The notes under the pieces: model-generated
The model's database searches: none
Seen by the model: the letters and a program-made list of their open reading frames with translations, nothing else
What the model was told of the DNA's origin: nothing
In this document: one piece after another, positions 23,407-31,494 of the stretch
Layout: each line of letters begins with the position of its first letter
Numbering within the stretch: position 1 is the stretch's first letter
Made by a program: the position numbers and the translations under genes
Source: an uncultured Bacilli bacterium
GTDB lineage: Bacteria; Bacillota_I; Bacilli_A; RF39; UBA660
NCBI GenBank assembly: GCA_947629445.1
Contig: CANRDU010000012.1
Coordinates: forward strand, 1-38,648
Reading direction: 5' to 3'
DNA: 38,648 bases

Positions 23407-25557
23407 GTTTGTAGTATTACTGCTTGGAGTACCTGGAATAGCAGGTGTTTCCTCATTATCTGGATTATCCGGAGTCGTTGGTTCTTCTGGCCCACCAGGT
23501 ATTTCAGGATTATCTGGATTATCTGGATTATCCGGATTTTCGGGATCCACAGGATTATCGGGATTATCTGGGTTGTCTGGATTATCCGGATCCTCATCGA
23601 TTGGTGGCTCTACAGTTGGAGTTTCTATACTTGTTACAACCGTAATGGTTAATGTTCTAGATGCAGTTCCGTTGTGTAAATCGGTTTGGGAAGGAATGCT
23701 TTGAGTTAATATTTGTCCTATGGTATTAGAACTATTACCAACAGTTTCTTCAATTACTAACTCCAGTCCATTTTTACTTGCAAATGAACGTGCATCTTCG
23801 ACATTTTTACCAACTAGATTTGGCATTAATAACAAATCAGTAGTACCACTATATCGTTTTCCAATAATGGTAGGTTCATATTCTTCTTCTACTGAGAAAT
23901 GGAATGTTTTAACAGCAGTAGTTTTTTCCAACTCTAAATTTACTTTCATGGCGTGTACTACTTCATCACGACTTTCTATATAAGGTGGGGAAACATAAGT
24001 GGTAGAATATTTTCCTCCGACATAAACATATGCACTTGTTCCTGATAAATAAAGTTTTTGCATATTTAATAATTGGTTTTTGCCATTTGATTTTCCAAGA
24101 ACATTTTTTCCAAGATTATATAGAGAAAGTAGCATCTCTTCGTTTTTAAGCATATTAGAATTTAAATTACTACCTACAGAATCTAGAATATTTTGAATTT
24201 CACTAAAACTATTTACATCTGCTAATTTGGATATCATTGCTTTTAGAATGGTTTGTTGATTTTGACCTCTTACGAAATCATCTGTCCAAGTAGGATCATG
24301 TACATATTTTTCTCCACAATATCTACGGGCAGTTGCTTGGTTTGCTTTCCTGTGACGGGCAAATGCCAATGCTTGTTCACCATTTAAATGTTGTAATCCT
24401 TCATCAACTTTGATAGCATTTTTCCAATTTCGATTACTATCTTGTTCACAGAAACTAAAAGGAATTTCTACATCGATTCCACCGATAGCATCTACTAAAT
24501 CTACCACAATTTTAAAATCGACTTTAAAGTAATAATCAATATCGACATCAAAGTATTGTTCTAGAGAATTCATGAGGCATGTCATTCCTTGTGGACCCGC
24601 TTCTGTAATTTTTTTCTTTTTATTATTCATGCAAGTAATAGGAATGTAAGAATCTCTAGGAACACTTAGAATCGTAGAATTTAAAGTTTTGGGATTAAAA
24701 GTAATTAACATTAAAGAGTCTGCCAAGGTATCACCGCCAGTGTTGTTATCTTCACCAACTAAAAGGACGGTAAACGGTTCTTCGAGGCTTTTCATAGGTT
24801 TATCATCTACTTCAACTTCTTTGGTGGTAACAAAGGGACCCGCTACAATTTTAGTATCTGCTTCTAGATTTTCAAAAGCTTCGCTATACCAAGAAGTATA
24901 TTCTGTCGGAAGAAATACAGCATCGATTTCACCCTCTAATAAATCCCCAATGGCACCTTCTGCATCATAATAAACGGCTAACTTTTTCTCATCAAAATTA
25001 TTTTCTTCTAAGATCTGTTTTGGATAATCGGATGCGGCAATGTTTCCTTCCTCATCAATATATCCAACAACATAATTTTTCGCATCTTCCAAGTCCTTAA
25101 TGGTACTATCTTTTCTAGCTACCAAACTACTGGAATGTTCAACAGTATCTGCTGTTTTAGATATTTTAGAGATAGTTCCAAAAACTGCTGCTTTAATTTT
25201 AGCGGAAGTAAACCAAATGGTACCTGAGTATATTAATAGTAATATTCCAAAAATGATTACATACTTCCATTTACGTGTACGACGAATACGGAACCCAATA
25301 AAACTAAATAGGGCAACTAAATCAATAAAGATAATAGAAGCAACTATCCGCATCGGTGTTTCAATTCCCTTAAAGAGAAGAATGGTGTGAAGTACATAAA
25401 TAGTGGCTACTATTAAAATAATTAATAGCCCGATAACAAATGGTTGTGATTTTAACTTACATTTTTTCTTGGAATGTGTTTTTTCTTTTGATTCTTGGTT
25501 CACTTTCTTTTCTATATCTACGGTCTCATTTTTAGACGGTTGTTTCTTTTTTTCCAT
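23404..25557 (-). CDS. LytR-CpsA-Psr (LCP) family protein with PASTA domain and (DNP)n tail
   Basis: Enzyme of the family that transfers anionic polymers or glycans from lipid carriers to peptidoglycan. 717 aa. The ATG at 25557 follows GAGGTG by 9 nt; an upstream GTG overlaps that SD and is not used. Residues 1-38 are a Lys-rich cytoplasmic tail, and three membrane spans lie near 39-62, 69-91 and 98-117. Residues about 140-255 form an extra extracellular domain (VVGYIDEEGNIAASDYP, then GAIGDLLEGEIDAVFLPTEY) resembling a small solute-binding fold. The LCP domain begins near 261, with GDTLADSLMLITF, SVPRDSYI and FARHRKAN carrying the usual Asp and Arg residues. A PASTA domain spans about 576-640 (MPNLVGKNVEDARSFA). 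The tail is Asp/Asn/Pro-rich. It is transcribed convergently with the tmRNA. Confidence 0.92.
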   Translation of the reverse strand: MEKKKQPSKNETVDIEKKVNQESKEKTHSKKKCKLKSQPFVIGLLIILIVATIYVLHTILLFKGIETPMRIVASIIFIDLVALFSFIGFRIRRTRKWKYVIIFGILLLIYSGTIWFTSAKIKAAVFGTISKISKTADTVEHSSSLVARKDSTIKDLEDAKNYVVGYIDEEGNIAASDYPKQILEENNFDEKKLAVYYDAEGAIGDLLEGEIDAVFLPTEYTSWYSEAFENLEADTKIVAGPFVTTKEVEVDDKPMKSLEEPFTVLLVGEDNNTGGDTLADSLMLITFNPKTLNSTILSVPRDSYIPITCMNNKKKKITEAGPQGMTCLMNSLEQYFDVDIDYYFKVDFKIVVDLVDAIGGIDVEIPFSFCEQDSNRNWKNAIKVDEGLQHLNGEQALAFARHRKANQATARRYCGEKYVHDPTWTDDFVRGQNQQTILKAMISKLADVNSFSEIQNILDSVGSNLNSNMLKNEEMLLSLYNLGKNVLGKSNGKNQLLNMQKLYLSGTSAYVYVGGKYSTTYVSPPYIESRDEVVHAMKVNLELEKTTAVKTFHFSVEEEYEPTIIGKRYSGTTDLLLMPNLVGKNVEDARSFASKNGLELVIEETVGNSSNTIGQILTQSIPSQTDLHNGTASRTLTITVVTSIETPTVEPPIDEDPDNPDNPDNPDNPVDPENPDNPDNPDNPEIPGGPEEPTTPDNPDNEETPAIPGTPSSNTTN
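23506..23593 (-). repeat. 9-bp tandem repeats encoding Asp-Asn-Pro
   Basis: Imperfect copies of GGATTATCN on the plus strand encode repeated DNP triplets, interrupted by VDPE, in the LCP protein tail. The copies differ mainly at third codon positions. Slippage could change the copy number in frame. Confidence 0.85.
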
Positions 25558-25583
25558 TTTTTTATACACCTCAATACTATTTT

Positions 25584-25612
25584 ATTATAACGCAAAAGGA
25601 AAAAGATAACAA
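25584..25612 (-). promoter_or_regulatory. Promoter of the LCP gene (minus strand)
   Basis: On the minus strand: TTGTTA (25612-25607), 17-bp spacer, TATAAT (25589-25584), with the ATG at 25557. Confidence 0.8.
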
Positions 25613-25655
25613 TTCTTTCTACTATTTTCCCTTTTGACAGTCATTTGCTTAACAG

Positions 25656-25684
25656 TTGACTTTTCTATTAATTTAAGATAAAAT
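25656..25684 (+). promoter_or_regulatory. Promoter of tRNA-Cys
   Basis: TTGACT (25656-25661), 17-bp spacer, TAAAAT (25679-25684). A second, weaker candidate lies nearer the tRNA: TTGAAA at 25695 with TATGAT at 25717. It would start too close to, or inside, the tRNA. Confidence 0.65.
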
Positions 25685-25722
25685 GAAAATGTGCTTGAAA
25701 AATGCATATATTATAGTATGAT

Positions 25723-25796
25723 GGGTCCGTAGCCAAGTGGTAAGGCATGGGACTGCAACTCCCTGATCGCTGGTTCAAATCCGGTCGGGCCCTCCA
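25723..25796 (+). tRNA. trnC: tRNA-Cys (anticodon GCA)
   Basis: 74 nt with encoded CCA. Acceptor GGGTCCG / CGGGCCC (one G-U), D arm GCCAAGTGGTAAGGC, anticodon loop CTGCAAC giving GCA, T arm GCTGG-TTCAAAT-CCGGT. The outermost anticodon-stem pair (position 27-43) is a T-T mismatch; the other four pairs form. A single isolated tRNA gene. Confidence 0.95.
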
Positions 25797-25806
25797 TTAT
25801 GATAGT

Positions 25807-25836
25807 AAAAGGATTCTCAAAGGGAATTCTTTTTTA
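25807..25836 (+). terminator. Terminator after tRNA-Cys
   Basis: Stem AAGGATTC (25809-25816) / GAATTCTT (25824-25831) with one G-U pair, then a T run. Confidence 0.8.
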
Positions 25837-25844
25837 TTCAAATC

Positions 25845-25880
25845 AAAAAAGACTACACGTTATAATGGTGTAGTTTTTTA
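25845..25880. terminator. Bidirectional terminator
   Basis: Stem ACTACAC (25852-25858) / GTGTAGT (25868-25874), 9-nt loop, A6 on the left and T6 on the right, so it can act on both strands. It ends the minus-strand DUF378 gene and backs up the tRNA terminator. Confidence 0.8.
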
Positions 25881-26081
25881 TTTTCCATCATCAAAATGTT
25901 GGAAGAGAATACCAAGATTGATTAGTCCAGTAATTCCAACAATGATATAGATTAAGTTACGTAAAGTAACCATATCACCAGTTAGGAATGTTACTAGATT
26001 AAAATCAAAAAGGCCAATAAGTCCCCAGTTCACAGCACCAATAATTGTGAATACAAGGGCTATTTTTTGTAATGTTTCCAT
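25878..26081 (-). CDS. DUF378 small membrane protein
   Basis: 67 aa, two membrane spans: ALVFTIIGAVNWGLIGLFDF and LIYIIVGITGLINLGILF. The motif IGAVNWGLIGLFDFNLV followed by R-LIYIIVGI-GL is the signature of the DUF378 (YuzA-like) family; function unknown. The SD AGGAGG lies about 7 nt before the ATG. A bidirectional terminator follows. The gap to the upstream helicase gene is only 38 nt, so both may share a transcript. Confidence 0.92.
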   Translation of the reverse strand: METLQKIALVFTIIGAVNWGLIGLFDFNLVTFLTGDMVTLRNLIYIIVGITGLINLGILFQHFDDGK

Positions 26082-26119
26082 ATTTTACCTCCTATTACTA
26101 ATAGTGTTATCTAAAAAAA

Positions 26120-27823
26120 TTATTTTATACCTAAAATTTCTATTTGATTAGGATAATCTCGTAGTAATTCTTTAATAAAAATAGATGGTTTTTTTTCGCT
26201 AGTTAATAAATAAATTTCATTTTGGGTTCGAGTGAGTGCGACATAAAATAATCTTCTTTCTTCCTCATAAGCATAGGAATTTTGGGTATCATATAAAAAA
26301 CGAAAGACTGAATCTTCTTCCAATTTATTAGGAAAACCCATGATATCATTTTCCATATGAAGTAGAATGACACAATCTGCTTCTAAGCCTTTTGATTGAT
26401 GAACAGTCATGTGTTTAAAAGAAACATTCTGATAAATATAATAATTCTCTTGGTATCGGATATCTTTTGATAGGACAGATTCTATATCTTTTTGGTTTCT
26501 ACTTAAAACGAGGATATGTTTCTTTTCTGCAAAACTTTGTAACAGTTTTAAAAATATTTCTTTTTGATTATCATAATATACAATTTTAATGGGTTTTTGA
26601 TAATGTTTCTTTGCGTATAGTTTTTTTATAAATTGTTTTTTATTTTTCATAATAAAATTACCCGCTACATCGATTAATTCCTGACTATTACGATAAGTGT
26701 TAGAAATGACTAGAATATCCGGATTAGAAAAGTATTTTGAAAAATGAAGAAAAATATCAAGATTACAACCAGCAAATCGGTAGATAGATTGAAAATCATC
26801 TCCCACCACCATAAGTTTTGCTTGTGTCTGATTCACAATTTCTTGAATGAGATGGCATCGAAGCAAAGAAGTATCTTGATATTCATCGATAAGTATATAG
26901 CGATAATCAAGAATTGATTTTCCTTGATGAAGATATCTAGTTGCTTCTAGAATGATATCATCAAAATCTTTTTCTTTACTAGATGATAGTTCGATATGAT
27001 AAAGTTTAAAAATGGCAATTACATTGATGAGAAAAATCTTTTCTTTTTTAGAACTAGCTTTTCCTACATATTGAAAAAGCAGATTCTCATCTTCTTTATT
27101 CGCTTTAAATAAGTGAATAAATTGTGTAATCTTTTTTTGAAATAATCCCATTTTTTTAGTAGATAATACCTTTTCATATTCTGTTATAGGAATTTTAAAA
27201 TATTGACAAGTTAAAACGAATAGAGTAGGAATGTTAAAGATTAGGGATTGATAAAATTCTTGAACAATATATTCTAGTAAAGTGGGGGAAGCTATATGAA
27301 ACTCCTCATTTTGAAGAATGTGAAGCGCTAATTTATGAAAGGTCAGAACTGGTATATGATATCCTTCTTTTTCCAAACTTTCTTTTAAGTGAGAAGAAGA
27401 AGCATTGGTAAAAGAAATCACCAGTATCTCTTTTTCTAAATATCCTAAGTATTCTATGAGATAACTAATTTTCCCAAGAATGGTAAGACTTTTCCCCGAA
27501 CCAGCACCAGCTATAATAAGCAGGAAATCTTCTTCGTTTAAAACACACATTCTTTGTTCGTTATCTAAGGAAACTCCTTTGATATGATCTAAAAAATCTT
27601 TTGTCTTTTCATATTTTTTTTGCAAATATGTTTGATTATGGAGTTGTTTTAGTTGGTCAATCTTTTGATATTGTCTATAGAATTTTCGATAATGGGGGAT
27701 GAGCAATAGGTATTTTTTCTTTTTTAAACGTAGAAAGGTAGGAGTTACCTCTTTTTTTATGGTTTCTAATGTACGATTAGAAAGATAGCAATCTTGATTA
27801 AAAAATTCTTCCCATTTCTGCAT
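26120..27823 (-). CDS. UvrD/Rep-family DNA helicase (short, helicase IV-like)
   Basis: Superfamily 1A helicase, 567 aa. The N-terminal 100 residues are a Lys/Tyr-rich helical region (LRLKKKKYLLLIPHYRKFY). Walker A is IIAGAGSGKSLTI near 110, motif Ia SFTNASSSHLKE, motif Ib LTFHKLAL, Walker B YILIDEYQDTS near 315, motif III VVGDDFQSIYRFAGC, motif V VHQSKGLEADCVILL, and motif VI RRLFYVALTRTQ near 535. All ATPase motifs are present. It is shorter than UvrD or PcrA (about 720 aa), with reduced 1B/2B subdomains, as in helicase IV-type and orphan Rep-like proteins. SD support for the ATG at 27823 is weak. Likely in repair or recombination; the specific role is unknown. Confidence 0.9.
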   Translation of the reverse strand: MQKWEEFFNQDCYLSNRTLETIKKEVTPTFLRLKKKKYLLLIPHYRKFYRQYQKIDQLKQLHNQTYLQKKYEKTKDFLDHIKGVSLDNEQRMCVLNEEDFLLIIAGAGSGKSLTILGKISYLIEYLGYLEKEILVISFTNASSSHLKESLEKEGYHIPVLTFHKLALHILQNEEFHIASPTLLEYIVQEFYQSLIFNIPTLFVLTCQYFKIPITEYEKVLSTKKMGLFQKKITQFIHLFKANKEDENLLFQYVGKASSKKEKIFLINVIAIFKLYHIELSSSKEKDFDDIILEATRYLHQGKSILDYRYILIDEYQDTSLLRCHLIQEIVNQTQAKLMVVGDDFQSIYRFAGCNLDIFLHFSKYFSNPDILVISNTYRNSQELIDVAGNFIMKNKKQFIKKLYAKKHYQKPIKIVYYDNQKEIFLKLLQSFAEKKHILVLSRNQKDIESVLSKDIRYQENYYIYQNVSFKHMTVHQSKGLEADCVILLHMENDIMGFPNKLEEDSVFRFLYDTQNSYAYEEERRLFYVALTRTQNEIYLLTSEKKPSIFIKELLRDYPNQIEILGIK

Positions 27824-27943
27824 AAGGTAAGAATATCAATTCCTTCGCCAAAAGACAAATATCTATTTTTTAAAATTTACAAAATTTTTAAGTTTATTCT
27901 ATCGTTTTAAATGTTTAAATATGAAATATGGAAAAGAGGGCAT

Positions 27944-27970
27944 AAAAAAACCTAATGTTCATCATTAGGT
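27944..27970 (-). terminator. Terminator of the XRE gene (minus strand)
   Basis: On the minus strand: ACCTAATG, 5-nt loop, CATTAGGT, then T7. It overlaps the stop codon at 27954-27952. Confidence 0.88.
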
Positions 27971-28191
27971 ATGTATTCTACGATATTGTCTAGACTACAA
28001 TCGAAGTAATCACATAAACGAGCAAATACGGAAACATCAATTTTCGTGAGTTCGCCACGGATAATTCTTTGTAGTACTTTAAAATCAGTATTGGTATCAC
28101 GCATTAGTTTATTTTTACTTGTATTTGTATTGGTTAATAAGTCGTCTAATTTGAAAAGATAATAACCATTTTCCACATCTATCTTTACCAT
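27952..28191 (-). CDS. XRE-family (Cro/CI-type) HTH regulator
   Basis: 79 aa. The ATG at 28191 is preferred, with AGGTG 6 nt upstream; a GTG at 28200 overlaps that SD. After a short beta start (KIDVENGYYLFKLDDLL), the HTH reads TNTSKNKLMRDTNTDFKVLQRIIRGELTKIDVSVFARLCDYFDCSLDNIVEYIP, spread over residues 23-75. The LCDYFDCSLDNIVEYIP end is typical of single-domain XRE proteins of Bacillota. No sensor domain is present. It is divergent from the P-type ATPase-ZIP operon, and a 9-bp inverted repeat lies just upstream of its start, so autoregulation, and possibly control of the neighbouring transporter genes, is plausible. Confidence 0.88.
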   Translation of the reverse strand: MVKIDVENGYYLFKLDDLLTNTNTSKNKLMRDTNTDFKVLQRIIRGELTKIDVSVFARLCDYFDCSLDNIVEYIPNDEH

Positions 28192-28208
28192 TCTAAACAC
28201 CTACACCT

Positions 28209-28245
28209 TTATAAGAATATGATAACAATTTTGGGGTTCTTATAA
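28209..28245. promoter_or_regulatory. Operator-like inverted repeat upstream of the XRE gene
   Basis: Perfect 9-bp arms TTATAAGAA (28209-28217) and TTCTTATAA (28237-28245), 19-nt spacer. The centres of the arms are 28 nt apart. It covers the likely minus-strand promoter region of the XRE gene (TATCAT at 28225-28220). Confidence 0.5.
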
Positions 28246-28312
28246 CTATTGGCTGTTTAGCCATAACCCTATATAGAATAAGGAAGTATTTCTTTTCCTT
28301 TTTGACAAAACA

Positions 28313-28321
28313 TGGTATACT
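28313..28321 (+). promoter_or_regulatory. Extended -10 promoter of the ATPase-ZIP operon
   Basis: TGGTATACT, with TATACT at 28316-28321. A TTGACA at 28302-28307 is only 8 nt away, too close to be its -35. The predicted start near 28328 requires translation from the ATG at 28338. Confidence 0.6.
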
Positions 28322-28337
28322 GTTTAAGAGGGATTAT

Positions 28338-30665
28338 ATGATAGAGCGAATTGAACCTAATATACATATGGGATTAAATAATGAACAAGTGGAAAGACGG
28401 ATTCGTGAGAAACAAGTTCATAAGGATACTATGGTTACTACCAAAAGTGTAAAAGAGATATTGCTTACCAATATTTTTACACTTTTTAATATTGTAAATA
28501 TTATTTTGGGATGTTTTATTATCTTTACAGGATCTTATAAGAATTTACTTTTTCTAGGAGTTGCTTTTTGTAATACTGTGATTAGTATGTATCAGGAAAT
28601 TCATGCGAAAAGAATTATTGATAAATTATCGATTGTATCTAGTACGAAAGTTACTTTAATTCGTAATGGTAAAGAAGAACTTCATACGATTAATGATATT
28701 GTGCTAGATGACATTATTTCTTACTCTGTTGGAAATCAAATTGTAGTAGATTCTATTATTCAAGATGGTACTGTCGAAGTCGATGAATCTTTTATTACGG
28801 GAGAAGCCGATAGTATTATTAAAGTAGCAGGGGATATGCTTTTATCTGGAAGTTTTATTGTTGGTGGTAGTTGTATTGCTTCAGTTGAACACATTGGGGA
28901 TGATAACTATACGAACCAAATTTCTAAAGAAGCCAAATATATTAAGAGTGTCAATTCTGAAATTATGAAGACAATGAAAAAAATTATTAAAACGATATCC
29001 ATTGTTATTTTCCCATTAGGATTTTTCTTGTTTTTACAACAGTTACATGTAAATGGAAATACGCTTTCTGATAGTATTATTAATACCGTAGCCGCATTAA
29101 TTGGAATGATACCAGAAGGACTTGTTCTTCTCACTAGTACCGTTTTAGCGGTTAGTTCTGTTCGTTTAGCTAGGAAAAGAGTTCTTGTACAGGAACTATA
29201 CTGTATTGAAACTCTTGCTAGAGTAGATACGGTTTGTCTAGATAAAACAGGAACAATTACAGAAGGAAATTTAGAAGTAATTGATATGATTGAACTAGAT
29301 GAGGAAAAGCCTATTCTAGATATTTTTACAGCTCTTTCCCATTATGGAAAAGATAAAAATGGAACTGCTTTAGCTATCCGAGAAAAATTCCATGGTCGTA
29401 CACAATATGAAATGGTAGAGATGTTACCATTTTCATCTAAGCGAAAATATTCCGGTATGACTTTTAAAGGTAGAGGAACCTATTTGCTTGGAGCTCCTGA
29501 ACTGTTAACAAAAGATCCCGAAGTTTTAGAAATTGTAAAAGCCTATTCGGATAATCGTATTGTTTTATTAGCAGAACATCACTCTTTAGAATTAAAGGAG
29601 GGAGAAAACCCTCATGCGATAGCCCTTTTAATTATTCGTGATAAAATTCGTCAGAGTGCGAAAAAAACACTTCAGTATTTTAAAGACCAAGGGGTAGATG
29701 TAAAAATTATTTCTGGGGATAGTGTTCCTACCGTATTAAAAATTGCGGAAAGAGTAGGACTTTCCAATTTAAAAGGCGTGGATATGTCTAGTACTACCAA
29801 AGAGACAAATTTAAAAGAATTAGTTGAAAATTATAGTGTATTTGGTCGAGTAACTCCTGCAGGGAAAAAAGAGTTACTGCTAGCACTAAAAGCGAATGGT
29901 CATACGGTAGCGATGACTGGGGATGGAGTAAATGATGTGTTAGCACTTAAAGAGGCAGATTGTAGTTTAGCGATGGCCAGTGGTAGTGATGCAGCTCGAA
30001 GTGTCAGTCAATTAGTCTTGTTAGATTCTAATTTTGATTCTATTCCTAAGATTGTAAATGAAGGAAGAAGAGCTATTAACAACTTAGAGAGATCGGCTAC
30101 TTTATTTTTAACAAAGACAATCTATTCTACGTTATTAGCATTTTTATTTATCTTTATTGAGATGAGTTATCCTTTTCAACCTATTCAATTAAGTTTAAAT
30201 AGTATTGTAACCATAGGTATTCCATCTTTTGTCTTAGCACTAGAACCGAATCACAATCGTGTGCATGGTATTTTTATCATCAATGTTATTCGCAAATCGA
30301 TTCCAGCTGCTCTTACCATCATTGTGAATATTATTAGTGTCATCATTTTTACATCGCTCTTTCATTTCGATGCGGATTATGTTTCTACTATGTCTATGAT
30401 TTTACTTGCTTTTACAGGATTTTTATTATTATTTAAAATTTGCTACCCATTTAACTATCTTCGTGGTATACTATACGGTACATTGATTGGAATTTTTTTA
30501 GGAGGAGCTATCGGTTTAAATAAATTATTTGAGTTAGTATTACTTACACCGTTTCAGTTTTTATTTGTTGGCCTTTTATGCTTACTCGATATTCTTATAT
30601 TCGATGTTCTTACGATTATTTGTGAGAAAAAGATATTTAAATATCAAGAAAGGATTGTGCGTTAA
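28338..30665 (+). CDS. Cation-transporting P-type ATPase (CtpE-like)
   Basis: 775 aa from the ATG at 28338 (AAGAGGGA SD about 4 nt upstream); an in-frame TTG at 28302 precedes the predicted transcription start and is rejected. Features in order: actuator motif ITGEAD; membrane motif GMIPEGLVLLTSTVLAV (PEGL in M4); phosphorylation site DKTGTITEG at Asp302 in RVDTVCLDKTGT; nucleotide-binding domain; KxxSGD-like IISGDSV; hinge MTGDGVNDVLALKEADCSLAMASG; and six C-terminal hydrophobic segments. The RKRVLVQELYCIETLARVD stretch before DKTGT and the lack of heavy-metal CxxC/CPC motifs place it with the CtpE-type Ca2+/divalent group rather than Cu/Zn pumps. The substrate is inferred. The ZIP gene follows after 2 nt. 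Confidence 0.92.
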   Translation: MIERIEPNIHMGLNNEQVERRIREKQVHKDTMVTTKSVKEILLTNIFTLFNIVNIILGCFIIFTGSYKNLLFLGVAFCNTVISMYQEIHAKRIIDKLSIVSSTKVTLIRNGKEELHTINDIVLDDIISYSVGNQIVVDSIIQDGTVEVDESFITGEADSIIKVAGDMLLSGSFIVGGSCIASVEHIGDDNYTNQISKEAKYIKSVNSEIMKTMKKIIKTISIVIFPLGFFLFLQQLHVNGNTLSDSIINTVAALIGMIPEGLVLLTSTVLAVSSVRLARKRVLVQELYCIETLARVDTVCLDKTGTITEGNLEVIDMIELDEEKPILDIFTALSHYGKDKNGTALAIREKFHGRTQYEMVEMLPFSSKRKYSGMTFKGRGTYLLGAPELLTKDPEVLEIVKAYSDNRIVLLAEHHSLELKEGENPHAIALLIIRDKIRQSAKKTLQYFKDQGVDVKIISGDSVPTVLKIAERVGLSNLKGVDMSSTTKETNLKELVENYSVFGRVTPAGKKELLLALKANGHTVAMTGDGVNDVLALKEADCSLAMASGSDAARSVSQLVLLDSNFDSIPKIVNEGRRAINNLERSATLFLTKTIYSTLLAFLFIFIEMSYPFQPIQLSLNSIVTIGIPSFVLALEPNHNRVHGIFIINVIRKSIPAALTIIVNIISVIIFTSLFHFDADYVSTMSMILLAFTGFLLLFKICYPFNYLRGILYGTLIGIFLGGAIGLNKLFELVLLTPFQFLFVGLLCLLDILIFDVLTIICEKKIFKYQERIVR

Positions 30666-30667
30666 TT

Positions 30668-31426
30668 ATGCATCCATTATTATTGACATTATTAGCAGGT
30701 TGTTTCATTCTAGGGGGAATGATTCTAGGATTTTATTCTCGAGAAAATAAAAAGTTGATGAATTTTGTTATTGGTATTGCTTTTGGTGTTATTGTCGCTT
30801 TAATTTTAATCGAATTAATACCGGAGTCATATGAAAAACTAGAACCATTAGAAACTTGGAAAAGTATTGCGATGATGGTTGTTACTGCTCTTATTGGCAT
30901 TTTAGTTATGAATATTTTAGATAATTTTGTTCCTCATCATGAACATGAGAGCCATCATGAGCATCAACATAAAGATGATACTTGTCATAATGAACATTTA
31001 AATCATATTGGAATATTATCTACGATTGCTCTTATGATTCACAATATTATTGAAGGAATGAGTCTTTATGTTGCTTCTCAAGCAGCGATTACCTCTGGGT
31101 ATCTTTTATGTATAGGGATTGGATTACATAATATTCCACTAGGTATTTTGGTAGCAGGAACACTTCATAATAGAAAAGAAACAATTATTACGGGAACTCT
31201 TCTTACCATATCTACATTTATTGGTGGTATTATCATGTATTTCATTAATCCACTGATTGGCGAGTTAGTAGTTGGCCTTTTGATCGCACTTACTTTAGGA
31301 ATGTTAATTTATATTGCCTTTATTGAGTTATTAGGGCAAATTATTCATAGTGAAAATAAGTCTTTAAGTGTAGGTGGAGTTGTAATCGGCATTGTGATTT
31401 TCTTAATTAGTGGTAGTTTGGGATAA
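30668..31426 (+). CDS. ZIP-family divalent metal transporter
   Basis: 252 aa, about eight membrane spans. ZIP signatures are MIHNIIEGMS in TM4 and GLHNIPLG in TM5, which form the binuclear metal site. Between TM3 and TM4 is a His-rich cytoplasmic loop (HHEHESHHEHQHKDDTCHNEH), a probable metal sensor or buffer. The family moves Zn2+, Fe2+ or Mn2+ into the cytoplasm. The gene starts 2 nt after the ATPase stop with only a distant AAGGA (30649-30653), so coupled translation is likely. A terminator follows. Pairing of a P-type ATPase and a ZIP importer suggests joint control of divalent cations. Confidence 0.92.
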   Translation: MHPLLLTLLAGCFILGGMILGFYSRENKKLMNFVIGIAFGVIVALILIELIPESYEKLEPLETWKSIAMMVVTALIGILVMNILDNFVPHHEHESHHEHQHKDDTCHNEHLNHIGILSTIALMIHNIIEGMSLYVASQAAITSGYLLCIGIGLHNIPLGILVAGTLHNRKETIITGTLLTISTFIGGIIMYFINPLIGELVVGLLIALTLGMLIYIAFIELLGQIIHSENKSLSVGGVVIGIVIFLISGSLG

Positions 31427-31427
31427 A

Positions 31428-31451
31428 AGAGAAGTTTATACTTCTTTTTTC
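31428..31451 (+). terminator. Terminator of the ATPase-ZIP operon
   Basis: Stem AGAAGT (31430-31435) / ACTTCT (31440-31445), loop TTAT, then a T run. Confidence 0.75.
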
Positions 31452-31479
31452 TTTACAAAACATTTGTTTGTGTTATAAT
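31452..31479 (+). promoter_or_regulatory. Promoter of the Y-family polymerase gene
   Basis: TTTACA (31452-31457), 16-bp spacer, TATAAT (31474-31479) with the TG extension (TGTTATAAT). No LexA box of the Bacillus type (GAAC-N4-GTTC) was seen. Confidence 0.8.
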
Positions 31480-31494
31480 GAAGTTGGTGATAGT

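Noticed and set aside
23506..23593. Short tandem repeats as a CRISPR or regulatory array
   Set aside because: The 9-bp period is in frame and encodes Asp-Asn-Pro in the LCP tail; no spacers.
28302..28337. TTG start adding 12 residues to the P-type ATPase
   Set aside because: It precedes the predicted transcription start and has no SD; the ATG at 28338 has a good one.
31452..31494. LexA/SOS box upstream of dinB
   Set aside because: No GAAC-N4-GTTC-like sequence is present.
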